Shown: piece by piece, positions 1 to 7,677 of the stretch
Layout: every line of letters starts with the position of its first letter
How positions within the stretch are numbered: the first letter of the stretch is position 1
Program-made: the position numbers and the translations under genes
Assembly (NCBI GenBank): GCA_044221335.1
Contig: JBGAPI010000062.1
Coordinates: 1-30,143, forward strand
Direction: 5' to 3'
DNA length: 30,143 nt
Source: JBGAPI01 sp044221335
GTDB lineage: Bacteria > Pseudomonadota > Gammaproteobacteria > Xanthomonadales > Ahniellaceae
Notes under the pieces: model-generated
Seen by the model: the letters and a program-made list of their open reading frames with translations, nothing else
Told to the model about the DNA's origin: nothing
Database searches by the model: none

Positions 1-2
1 TC

Positions 3-914
3 CGCACCATCGTTCTCGCCATCGGCCTCGCTGCCGTGACCACCGCCGCGAACGCGGCCGACAGCGACCACTGGGTCGCGCGCCAGGGCACCGCGACGCT
101 GACGCTGGCCGACATCGACGCCAACATGAAGGATCTCCCCGAGGAGCAGCGCTTCGGCTTCATGGACTCCCCGAAGCGCATCGAGGACACCATCCGCAAC
201 CTGCTGCTGGCTCGCCAGCTGGCCGACGTCGCGCGCGGTCGCGGCATCCAGGACAGCGCGGAGTTCAAGCAGCGGATGAAGCTCGTCGAGGACCGCCTGC
301 TCGCGGCCGAGCTGGTCGACCTGATGAAGAAGGAAGTGAGCATCGGCAACATCGAGCAGATCGCGAAAGAGAACTACGCCGCGAATCCGGGGGCGTTCCG
401 CGAGCCGGACAGCTACGACCTCCAGCACATCCTGATCTCGTCCAGCAGCCGCCCGGCCGCTGAGGCCCGCTCGCTCGCGATCGACATCCGCAGCCGCGTG
501 CAGAAGGGCGAGGACTTCGCGACCCTCGCGAAGAAGTACTCCGACGACCCGGGGACCCGCGAGCACGGCGGCGAGCTCAAGGGCATCAACTCCACGATGA
601 AGCTCGAGCCGAACTTCATGGAGGCGATCGAAGGCATGACCAAGGACGGCCAGCTCGCGGACGTGGTGCAGACCCGACTCGGCTACCACGTCATCCGCCT
701 GACCCATCGCACGGCCGGACGGCAGAAGACCTTCGCCGAGGTCCAGTCGCAGATCGTCGAACGCCTGCGCGGCGAGCGTGTGCAGGCGGCGATCAAGGAC
801 TACACCGACAACCTGCGCAGTGTCGCGCTCGATGCCGATCCGGACACCGTGGCCTCGCTGCGGACGCGCTACGCGACCCAGCCGCAGCCGCAGCCGCCCG
901 CGAGCGGCAAGTAG
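3..914 (+). CDS. PpiC-type (parvulin) peptidyl-prolyl isomerase, 5' truncated
   Basis: Probable periplasmic proline cis-trans isomerase and chaperone for exported proteins. The reading frame is already open at the window edge. The first codons read as the end of a signal peptide (hydrophobic stretch ending ANA before ADSD), so the true start lies upstream and an apparent GTG at 36 is internal. An N-terminal helical SurA/PpiD-like region is followed by a parvulin domain, roughly from the QHILI motif near position 420 to the GYHVIRL motif near 700, with the usual FATLAKKYSDDPG and GGELKG motifs. The tail is Gln/Pro-rich. It ends at TAG 912-914, just before a strong hairpin, so it is probably the last gene of its transcript and separate from the polysaccharide operon. 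Domain assignment is firm; the particular client proteins are unknown. Confidence 0.88.
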   Translation, partial: RTIVLAIGLAAVTTAANAADSDHWVARQGTATLTLADIDANMKDLPEEQRFGFMDSPKRIEDTIRNLLLARQLADVARGRGIQDSAEFKQRMKLVEDRLLAAELVDLMKKEVSIGNIEQIAKENYAANPGAFREPDSYDLQHILISSSSRPAAEARSLAIDIRSRVQKGEDFATLAKKYSDDPGTREHGGELKGINSTMKLEPNFMEAIEGMTKDGQLADVVQTRLGYHVIRLTHRTAGRQKTFAEVQSQIVERLRGERVQAAIKDYTDNLRSVALDADPDTVASLRTRYATQPQPQPPASGK

Positions 915-922
915 GCACCCGT

Positions 923-956
923 CGATGATCGCGGCCGCCCGCGGCCGCGATCATCG
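923..956 (+). terminator. Perfect 15-bp stem-loop after the PpiC gene
   Basis: The bases at 923-937 and 942-956 are perfect reverse complements around a 4-base loop, beginning CGATGATCGCGGCC. It starts nine bases after the stop codon of the PpiC gene and lies ahead of the polysaccharide operon. There is no T-run after it, so a classical intrinsic terminator is not proven. Being a perfect palindrome, it would fold the same way in transcripts of either strand. It could equally be an mRNA-stabilising 3' end. Confidence 0.6.
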
Positions 957-1043
957 CGGCGATCCGACCGCGCGCGAGGGCTTGTCGGCGCCGGGGCGAG
1001 GCCGCACCATGCACCGCCCCGATCCGATCCGCCGACGTTGCCG

Positions 1044-1814
1044 ATGAACGCGCGACATTCCGTCTCGCTCCTGCGCGAACTCACGCTGCGCGACCTGCGC
1101 CAGCGCTTCGCCGGCAGCCTCCTCGGCATTGCCTGGCTGGTCCTGCAGCCGCTGGCGATGGTCGCGGTCTATGCTCTGGTGTTCGTCGAGATCCTCCGGG
1201 TCCGGCTGCCTGCGCTCGACGCCAGCCAGGTGGCGCCGTTCCTGATCGCCGGGCTGTGGCCGTGGACCGCCTACAGCGAATCGATCAGCCGCGCGACCGG
1301 CGCGATCGCCGAGCACGCGGGACTGCTGGCCAAGGTGGCGGTGCCGCGTGCCGTCCTGCCGGCCGTTCCGGTCGTGTCCGCCGCGATCCTGCATGGCGCC
1401 GGCTTTGTCGCCGCGTTGCTGGGGCTCCGGCTGATGGGCTATTCCCTCGATCCGCTCGGAATTCCGGGGGCACTGGTCGCGTTGCTGCTGCTGCTCGCGC
1501 TGGCGCAGGGCGTCGCCTGGGCGCTCGCCGCGTTCAACGTGTTCGTCCGCGATCTCGGCCAGCTCCTCCCGCAACTTCTGACGCTGTGGTTCTTCCTCAC
1601 GCCGATCTTCTTCCAGGTGGAGATGATTCCCGAGCGCATCCGCCCGTGGATCGCGGCGAATCCGGTCGTCGGCTACATCGAGACCATCCGCCATTGCCTC
1701 ATCGGGAGCGGTGAATCGCACTGGCTCGCGATGCTCGCGACCAGCACGATCGCGCTCGCCGTCGGCGGTCTCGTCTTCCGCCGTCTCGCGCCGCACTTCG
1801 AGGATTTCCTGTGA
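1044..1814 (+). CDS. wzm: Polysaccharide ABC transporter permease (Wzm-like, ABC-2 type)
   Basis: Inner-membrane subunit of an ABC exporter that moves lipid-linked polysaccharide (O-antigen or a similar glycan) to the periplasm. The 256-aa product begins with an amphipathic segment (LLRELTLRDLRQRFAGSLLG) typical of ABC-2 polysaccharide permeases. About six hydrophobic segments follow, with the characteristic LWFFLTPIFF and NPVVGYIETIRHCL motifs near the end. I chose ATG 1044; a TTG at 1038 would add two residues. The stop TGA 1812-1814 overlaps the GTG start of the ATPase gene by four bases, indicating translational coupling. The name Wzm is a family-level assignment; the exported glycan cannot be read from the sequence. 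Confidence 0.9.
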   Translation: MNARHSVSLLRELTLRDLRQRFAGSLLGIAWLVLQPLAMVAVYALVFVEILRVRLPALDASQVAPFLIAGLWPWTAYSESISRATGAIAEHAGLLAKVAVPRAVLPAVPVVSAAILHGAGFVAALLGLRLMGYSLDPLGIPGALVALLLLLALAQGVAWALAAFNVFVRDLGQLLPQLLTLWFFLTPIFFQVEMIPERIRPWIAANPVVGYIETIRHCLIGSGESHWLAMLATSTIALAVGGLVFRRLAPHFEDFL

Positions 1815-3025
1815 GAGCGCGGCCGGAGGGCAAGCCGCTGGTCGAACTGGTCGGCGTCGGCAAGTCCTTCCCGCGGGTGTCGACCAGCCGCGACCGTCTC
1901 CGCGCGCTGCGCGCGCTGCTGCTGGGGCGCACGCCGTCGAACCCCAGCCGGGTGCTGAGCGACATCCACCTGACGGTGAATCGCGGCGAATCGCTCGGCA
2001 TCATCGGCGAGAACGGCGCGGGGAAATCGACGCTGCTGAAAGTCCTGACCGGCGTGCTCGCGCCCACGGCGGGAACGGTGCGGGTCCACGGCAGCGTCGC
2101 CGCTCTGCTCGAGCTCGGCGCCGGCTTCCACCAGGAGTTCAGCGGCCGCGACAACATCCGCATGGCCGGTGCGCTGATGGGCTTCACGGCCCGCGAGCTG
2201 GCCGACAAGACCGACGAGATCATCGCGTTCGCCGACATCGGCGACTACATCGACGAGCCGGTGAAGCACTACTCGTCCGGCATGGTGGTGCGGCTCGGCT
2301 TCGCGCTGGTGGCCGCCCGTCGCCCGGACCTCCTGATCACCGACGAAGTGCTCGCCGTCGGGGACGAGTCCTTCCAGCGCAAGTGCATCCGCTGGATCGA
2401 GGACTACCTCGGCGCCGGTGGCACGCTGATGCTCGTGTCGCACAGCATGTATCACGTGCAGAAGCTGTGCCAGCGCGCCTGCTGGATCCACCAGGGCGGC
2501 GTGCATTCGATCGGCCCGGTGCACGAGGTCAGCCAGGAATATCTCGCGTTCCAGGAACGCAAGATCGCCGCCGGCCAGGAGCAGCGGGAGCAGAGCGGGG
2601 GACAGGAATTCTGGATCGAGGATCTCGCGATCGCCGGCGTCGACAGCGAGCATCGCCTCGCCGACGGCGGCGACCTCGTGGTCGACCTCACCATCGGCGC
2701 CCGCAGCGATCGCGTTCCCAACGGCGGCGTCGGCCTGCTGCGGATGGACGGCACCGCGGTCTACGGCGTGATCTCCGACATGGAGTCGGCACAGCCGAGC
2801 AGCGCGGACCGCCGCCACCGCTTCCGGATGCGCTTCCGCGCACCGGCGCTGCTGCCCGGCGCGTATTTCGTGCGCGGCACCGCCTTCGATCCGGAAGGCC
2901 TCCGCCTGTTCGACGTGCGCGAGCGCGAATTCCGGGTCGTCGGCGACAGCCGCGAGTTCGGGCTGGTGCGCCTCGCGCATTCCTGGGAGACGCCGGAGGC
3001 GCCGCGCGGCGAGCCGTCGACGTGA
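1811..3025 (+). CDS. wzt: Polysaccharide ABC transporter ATPase with C-terminal cargo domain (Wzt-like)
   Basis: ATP-binding partner of the preceding permease, 404 aa. The ABC domain holds Walker A GENGAGKST (residues 66-74), the unusual signature YSSGM (about 154-158) typical of polysaccharide exporters, Walker B LLITDE (174-179) and the H-loop histidine at 211. After about residue 260 there is a separate beta-rich domain of roughly 130 residues matching the place and size of the Wzt carbohydrate-binding domain. In characterised systems that domain recognises the modified non-reducing end of the finished chain. GTG start 1811 overlaps the upstream stop (GTGA), and the stop at 3025 overlaps the next start in the same way. 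Function is confident; cargo specificity is unknown. Confidence 0.92.
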   Translation: MRARPEGKPLVELVGVGKSFPRVSTSRDRLRALRALLLGRTPSNPSRVLSDIHLTVNRGESLGIIGENGAGKSTLLKVLTGVLAPTAGTVRVHGSVAALLELGAGFHQEFSGRDNIRMAGALMGFTARELADKTDEIIAFADIGDYIDEPVKHYSSGMVVRLGFALVAARRPDLLITDEVLAVGDESFQRKCIRWIEDYLGAGGTLMLVSHSMYHVQKLCQRACWIHQGGVHSIGPVHEVSQEYLAFQERKIAAGQEQREQSGGQEFWIEDLAIAGVDSEHRLADGGDLVVDLTIGARSDRVPNGGVGLLRMDGTAVYGVISDMESAQPSSADRRHRFRMRFRAPALLPGAYFVRGTAFDPEGLRLFDVREREFRVVGDSREFGLVRLAHSWETPEAPRGEPST

Positions 3026-3834
3026 CCCGGCCCCTCACGATCATCGTCCCGGTCTACAACGGCCACGACGTGCTGACCGGCTGCCTCGCCAGCCTCGCCG
3101 CGACCCTCGACGGCGTGGCCGCGAGCGTCGACCTCGTCGACGACGCGTCGCCCGATCCGCGGATCCGCCCGCTGCTCGAGCATGCGGCCAGGCGCCCGGG
3201 CTGGCGGGCGACGCTGCAGGACCGGAACCTCGGTTTTGTCGGCACCGTCAACGCCGCGATCGCGCGCGCCGAGGGCGACGTCCTCCTGCTCAATTCCGAC
3301 ACCGTGGCGACCCCAGGCTGCTGGCAGCGCGTGCTCGCCTGCGCGGCCGCCGACCCGCGGATCGCGTCGATCACGCCGTTCTCCAACAACGCCGAGATCT
3401 GCTCGTTCCCGGAGTTCTGCCGCAACAATCCCGTGCCCGCCGAGCTCGACGCCGTCGCGGCGGCCTGCGCCGACGGCGCTGCCGAGTACCCGGAGCTGCC
3501 GACCGCGGTCGGCTTCTGCATGTTCCTCCGCCGCGCCGCGCTCGAGGCGATCGGCGACTTCGACGCCGCGACCTTCGGCCGCGGCTACGGCGAGGAGAAC
3601 GACTGGTGCCTGCGCGCCGCGGCCCACGGCTGGCGCAACGTGCTGTGCGACGATGCCTACGTCGCCCATGTCGGCGGCCAGTCCTTCGCCGACACCGCGC
3701 ACCGCCCCGGCGGCGAGAACCTGCGCCGGCTGGTGGCGCGCTATCCGGACTACAATGAACGCGTCGCCGACTTCATCCGGCGCGACCCGCTGGCGGCCCG
3801 CCGTGCCGTGATCCGCGACCGGCTGCGGCACTGA
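3022..3834 (+). CDS. GT2 family glycosyltransferase
   Basis: Cytoplasmic inverting glycosyltransferase of the GT-A fold, 270 aa, predicted to add one sugar of the exported glycan. It opens with the canonical beta strand LTIIVPVYNG. It then shows a V-D-D-A-S-P motif (about 39-44), the NLGFVGTVNAAI segment, a metal-binding LLLNSDT motif (88-94), and an EENDWCLRA motif (191-199) that supplies the likely catalytic acidic residues. The start was set at GTG 3022 because it overlaps the stop of the ATPase gene as GTGA and because the fold begins immediately after it; the open frame upstream is only a shadow of the ATPase gene. Donor and acceptor sugars are not predictable. Confidence 0.88.
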   Translation: MTRPLTIIVPVYNGHDVLTGCLASLAATLDGVAASVDLVDDASPDPRIRPLLEHAARRPGWRATLQDRNLGFVGTVNAAIARAEGDVLLLNSDTVATPGCWQRVLACAAADPRIASITPFSNNAEICSFPEFCRNNPVPAELDAVAAACADGAAEYPELPTAVGFCMFLRRAALEAIGDFDAATFGRGYGEENDWCLRAAAHGWRNVLCDDAYVAHVGGQSFADTAHRPGGENLRRLVARYPDYNERVADFIRRDPLAARRAVIRDRLRH

Positions 3835-3869
3835 GCGCCCCGCGCGCGACCCGTCTCCTGGAACCGAAC

Positions 3870-4844
3870 GTGAGCGACGAACTTCCATTCACCGGTGAAC
3901 GCTTCACGCCCGAATGCGTGCGCGAGATCTGGTACGAACACTGGCACCGCTACGCGTTCGCGCTGCCGCTGGCGCGCGGCCGCCGCGTGCTCGACGCCGC
4001 CTGCGGCGAGGGCTACGGCTCCGACCTGCTGGCGACGGTGGCGGGGCAGGTGACCGGCATCGACGTCTCCGCCGAGGCCGTCGCCCATGCGCGCGCGCGT
4101 TACGGCGCCCGCGCCAACCTGCGCTACGAGTGCGCGAACGCGCTGCAGCTGCCGGTGGCCACGGCCAGCATCGACCTGGTGGTGTCCTTCGAGACCCTGG
4201 AGCACCTGCGCGAGCACGAGGAGCTGCTCGCCGAATTCCGCCGCGTGCTCAGCCCCGACGGCGTGCTGCTGATCTCGTCGCCGGACAAGCGGACCTACAG
4301 CGACCTGCCCGGTTTCAGCAACGAGCACCACGTCCGCGAACTGTATCGCGAGGAGTTCGAGGCGCTGCTCGCCCGCCACTTCCGGCAGCATCGCCTCTAC
4401 GGCCAGAAGCTCGCCTTCGCCTCGCTGCTGTGGTCGCTGGACGCGGAGCCGCGGAGCGCCCGCGCACAGACCGCGGCGAACGGCGCGGCCCCCGTGCCCG
4501 GCGTTGCCCTCGACCCGCTCTACTACATCGCCGCCTGCAGCAACGCGACCGGCGGGCTGCCGCCCGAGCTCGACGACAGCCTGTCGCTGTTCACTGATCG
4601 CGAGGAAAGCGTCTACGGCCACTACAACCACGAGGTCCGGAAGAACATGGCCGGCGGCGCGCGCATCCTCGAACTCGAGGCCGAGGTGGAGGCGCTGACC
4701 CGCGAGCGCGACCACTGGCAGCAGCTCGCCACCGGCAGCGCGATCGACGAGCCGCACGCGGCGACCCGGGCATCGTCCGACGTCGGCGCCGCCAACCACA
4801 ACGCGCCGCTGCTGAGCCTGCGCCGCTGGTTCTCCCGGCGCTGA
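3870..4844 (+). CDS. SAM-dependent methyltransferase with C-terminal coiled coil
   Basis: Class I methyltransferase, 324 aa. Motif I is VLDAACGEGYG (residues 40-50). An acidic residue after the second strand (VTGIDVS) binds the SAM ribose, and a motif-IV-like VVSFETLEHL follows. The C-terminus departs from small methyltransferases: a heptad-like, strongly charged helix (ILELEAEVEALTRERDHWQQ, from about residue 266) looks like a coiled coil, followed by a low-complexity tail. GTG start 3870, 35 bases after the glycosyltransferase. Placed behind an exporter with a cargo-recognition domain, it could methylate the growing or finished glycan (see findings). A methyltransferase for a sugar precursor is the plain alternative. 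Confidence 0.85.
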   Translation: MSDELPFTGERFTPECVREIWYEHWHRYAFALPLARGRRVLDAACGEGYGSDLLATVAGQVTGIDVSAEAVAHARARYGARANLRYECANALQLPVATASIDLVVSFETLEHLREHEELLAEFRRVLSPDGVLLISSPDKRTYSDLPGFSNEHHVRELYREEFEALLARHFRQHRLYGQKLAFASLLWSLDAEPRSARAQTAANGAAPVPGVALDPLYYIAACSNATGGLPPELDDSLSLFTDREESVYGHYNHEVRKNMAGGARILELEAEVEALTRERDHWQQLATGSAIDEPHAATRASSDVGAANHNAPLLSLRRWFSRR

Positions 4845-4855
4845 CGGTCGCCGGC

Positions 4856-6685
4856 GTGGAGATGAGCTTCCAGTGGTCGGTGCCGTTCGCCGCGCCGAGC
4901 CGCGTCGAACCGCTGCTGGCGGCACGACCGGGCCGCATGCAGCCGCTGTCGGACCGCGACTGCGCCTACGTTACCGCCGACGGCGCGGTGCATGTCCTCG
5001 ACTTCCAGGAATGGCAGGCGCTGCAGGTCGCCGCGGCCTTCCTGCCGCGTGCGCAGCACCTGGCCGCACTCGGCCAGCAGGGCCTCGCGCGCTCGCCACA
5101 GGAGGCCGCGCAGCTGATCGAGCGCCTGCTGAGCAAGGGCGTGCTGGTGGACGGCGCGCGCTGGCTGGGCGAACTCGCCGGCAGGGCCGTGCCGCGCGTC
5201 CAGGCGCCGATCGACGCGATCCACCTGCGCTGCTGCGACCGGCCCGATGCCGCGGCGGCGCTGCTCGCCTCGCTCGACGCGCATCAGCGCCGCCATGGCA
5301 CCGCCGTGCCGGTCCGGCTGCTCGACGACTCCCGCGATCCTGCCGCCAGCGCGGCGCTTGCCCGGCTGCGGGCCGATCGCGCGCCGGGACTGCCGCCGCT
5401 CGAACTGATCGATGCGACGACGGCCGCCGCGGCCGTCCGGCGACTGGCGGCCGCGACCGGGATCGCGCCCGAAGCGGTCGGGCGGCAGCTGCTGCGCCAC
5501 GACGCCGGCACCCGCTTCGGCGGCGGCCGCCTGCTGAACCTCGCGTTGCTGCTGTCGGCCGGGCGGCGCCTGATGGTGCTCGACGACGACATGCGGCTGC
5601 CATTGCTGGCGTCGCCGGGTGCGCGCGCCGGCGTCGACCTCGATGCCGCCAGCAACGCGGTGACGACGCTGTGCGAAGACGTCGCGGGGGCGCTGCGTGC
5701 CGGCAGCGAACCGGCGGATGACGCGCTCGCCCGGCACTGGGCCGCCTGCGGCGCGGACGCGGCCGACTGGCTGGCGCGCAGCGGCCCACCTCCCGGACTC
5801 GAGGCGATCGCCGGTCGCGCGATTGCCGACCTGACCGCGGTGCACCCCTCCAGCCGCATCGTCGCGACGCTGAACGGCCACCGAGGCGCCAGCGGCGCCG
5901 ACAACACCGTCTGGATGTACCGCCTGCCGGCGGTCGAGCGCGCGCCACTGGCGCAGGGCCCCGATCGCTATCGGCAACTGCTCGAGGGCGACGCGCTGTG
6001 CTTCGCCTACCCGCAGGCCCACGTCGCCGAGCGCGTCTGGTTCTCCGCCTGCGCGCTGGACAACGGCACGCTGCTGCCGGCGACCGCGGCCGGCGGGCGC
6101 GGTGAGGACGCGCTGCTGCATGCGCTGATCGGCGTCGTCGACCCGCATGCCGTCAGCCTCGACCTGCCGCTGACGATCGCCCACGTGCCGCTCGGCGCGC
6201 GTGGCCGCCGCGCCAACAACGCCGGCGCGTGGAAGCCGTCGCTGAACCGGCTGCTCTCCGACTGGCTCCACGAGCAGCGCGACGCGATCCGGGTCGCGTC
6301 CCCGTCCGAGCGCCTGCTGCAGGTCGCGGCGCGCCTCCGCGACCTCGCCGCGTCCCCGTTCGCCGCCCGGCGCGACTGGATCCGCGACTCCGTCCACGCC
6401 AGCCGCTGCGACCAGGTCGAGCGGCTGGAGCGGGCCCGGCAGGAGGCCCGCGAGATGCCGGGGTACTGGCACGCCGATGTCGATGCGCTGATTGCCGCCA
6501 ATCGCGCGGCGCTGCTCGATGCCACGACGCCGGCGCTCTCCGACTGGCCCACGCTGGCCTGCGACGAGGTGCTGGTGGAGGCGTGCTCGGCCGCGATCGC
6601 CGAACTCGCCACCGCGCTCGACGCCTGGCCGAAGCTGTGGGTGGCCGCGGCCGAACTCGGTCCCGCGCTGCGCGCGCCGCCGTGA
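4856..6685 (+). CDS. Putative glycosyltransferase with PqqD-like N-terminal domain
   Basis: A 609-aa protein I cannot assign to a named family. Residues about 30-110 resemble a PqqD-like winged-helix module (DGAVHVLDFQEWQALQ, then RLLSKGVLVDG). The centre looks like a GT-A glycosyltransferase: a strand-rich start near IDAIHLRCCDRP, a clear acidic triplet in LMVLDDDM (about 239-246) suitable for metal and nucleotide-sugar binding, and GRGEDALLHALIGVVDP later, where an ED pair could be catalytic. The last 160 residues are helical. GTG 4856 is used here; ATG 4862 is an equally plausible start that removes two residues. It ends in a GTGA overlap with the next glycosyltransferase, so it belongs to the polysaccharide operon. 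Role inferred from fold and context only. Confidence 0.68.
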   Translation: MEMSFQWSVPFAAPSRVEPLLAARPGRMQPLSDRDCAYVTADGAVHVLDFQEWQALQVAAAFLPRAQHLAALGQQGLARSPQEAAQLIERLLSKGVLVDGARWLGELAGRAVPRVQAPIDAIHLRCCDRPDAAAALLASLDAHQRRHGTAVPVRLLDDSRDPAASAALARLRADRAPGLPPLELIDATTAAAAVRRLAAATGIAPEAVGRQLLRHDAGTRFGGGRLLNLALLLSAGRRLMVLDDDMRLPLLASPGARAGVDLDAASNAVTTLCEDVAGALRAGSEPADDALARHWAACGADAADWLARSGPPPGLEAIAGRAIADLTAVHPSSRIVATLNGHRGASGADNTVWMYRLPAVERAPLAQGPDRYRQLLEGDALCFAYPQAHVAERVWFSACALDNGTLLPATAAGGRGEDALLHALIGVVDPHAVSLDLPLTIAHVPLGARGRRANNAGAWKPSLNRLLSDWLHEQRDAIRVASPSERLLQVAARLRDLAASPFAARRDWIRDSVHASRCDQVERLERARQEAREMPGYWHADVDALIAANRAALLDATTPALSDWPTLACDEVLVEACSAAIAELATALDAWPKLWVAAAELGPALRAPP

Positions 6686-7599
6686 GTGCCGACGCCGAGC
6701 CCGGCCTGCCGACGCTGGCGGTGGTGGTGGTCTGCCACGACAGCGCAGCGACGCTGGCCGACTGCGTCGCGCGCATCGCGGCCGCGCGCGGCGTCTCCCG
6801 CCTCGTGCTGGTCGACAACGCCTCCAGCGACGGCGCGCCCGCGCGCGCGCTGGACGCGGCCCGCGCCGTGCTGCCCACCGAGCTCCACCGCAATCCCGAC
6901 AACCCGGGCTTCGGGATCGCCTGCAACCAGGGCGCCCGCGCGGCCGGCGCGGTCGACTGGCTGTGTTTTCTCAATCCCGACTGCCTGGTCGAGCCCGACA
7001 GCTTCGCGCGGCTGCTCGCGGTTGCCGCCGGCGATTCGGATCTGGCCCTGCTCGGCGCCGACGTGGTCGATGCCGAGGGGGCGCCGGAACCGGCCGCACG
7101 GCGCAACGATCCCGACCTGCGCCGCATCCTCGCATCGATGGGTCTGGGATCGCGGGCGGATCCCGCGGCGCGGCTGCACCGCGCGCGCAGCGCCGCCGCC
7201 CTGCAAACCGTCGACGCGCCTTCCGGCGCGCTGCTGCTGGTGCGCCGAACGGCCTTCGAGGCGATCGGGGGCTTCGACCCGGGCTACCGGCTGCACGCCG
7301 AGGACCTCGACCTGGCGCGCCGGTTGCGTGCCGGCGGCGGTCGCGTGGCCGTAGCCAACGACGTTCGCGTCGTTCATGTAAAGGGGACGTCGAGTGTCCA
7401 CCGCCCGTGGTTCGTCGCGTGGAACAAGCACCGCGGCCTCGCCCGCTACTTCCTCCGGTTCGGCGCCGGCAGCCCGCTGGCGACGCCGTTGGCGATCGCC
7501 GGCGTCTGGCTGAAGTTCGCGCTCGGCGTCCCGCGGCTCGCCTGGCGATCCATCGTTTCCCCTGCATCCGTTCGAGGGGTTCCCCGCGTAAACGAATAA
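6682..7599 (+). CDS. GT2 family glycosyltransferase (rhamnosyltransferase-like)
   Basis: A 305-aa GT-A fold enzyme of the WbbL/rhamnosyltransferase-like group. It shows LAVVVVCHDS at the N-terminus, LVLVDNASSDG (41-51), the NPGFGIACNQG segment (about 74-84), metal-binding FLNPDC (96-101), and HAEDLDLARRLR further on. The C-terminus carries two short hydrophobic stretches, suggesting membrane association. The GTG start at 6682 overlaps the upstream stop as GTGA, which defines the start; the open frame extending left is a shadow. It is the last gene of the polysaccharide operon: a 78-base gap precedes the next gene, which belongs to a different functional group. Family call is firm; sugar specificity is not known. 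Confidence 0.88.
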   Translation: MSADAEPGLPTLAVVVVCHDSAATLADCVARIAAARGVSRLVLVDNASSDGAPARALDAARAVLPTELHRNPDNPGFGIACNQGARAAGAVDWLCFLNPDCLVEPDSFARLLAVAAGDSDLALLGADVVDAEGAPEPAARRNDPDLRRILASMGLGSRADPAARLHRARSAAALQTVDAPSGALLLVRRTAFEAIGGFDPGYRLHAEDLDLARRLRAGGGRVAVANDVRVVHVKGTSSVHRPWFVAWNKHRGLARYFLRFGAGSPLATPLAIAGVWLKFALGVPRLAWRSIVSPASVRGVPRVNE

Positions 7600-7677
7600 T
7601 ACCCGGAAAAAGCGAGACGACCGTCACGTTGCCCGCGTACACTCCAGAGCTTCAGTTGGGGAAATCGGGGACGTCAC

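Noticed and set aside
7600..7677. Sigma-70 promoter before the giant gene (TACACT as a -10 box)
   Set aside because: No matching -35 box lies at 16-18 bases upstream. A promoter is likely here but cannot be placed from sequence alone.
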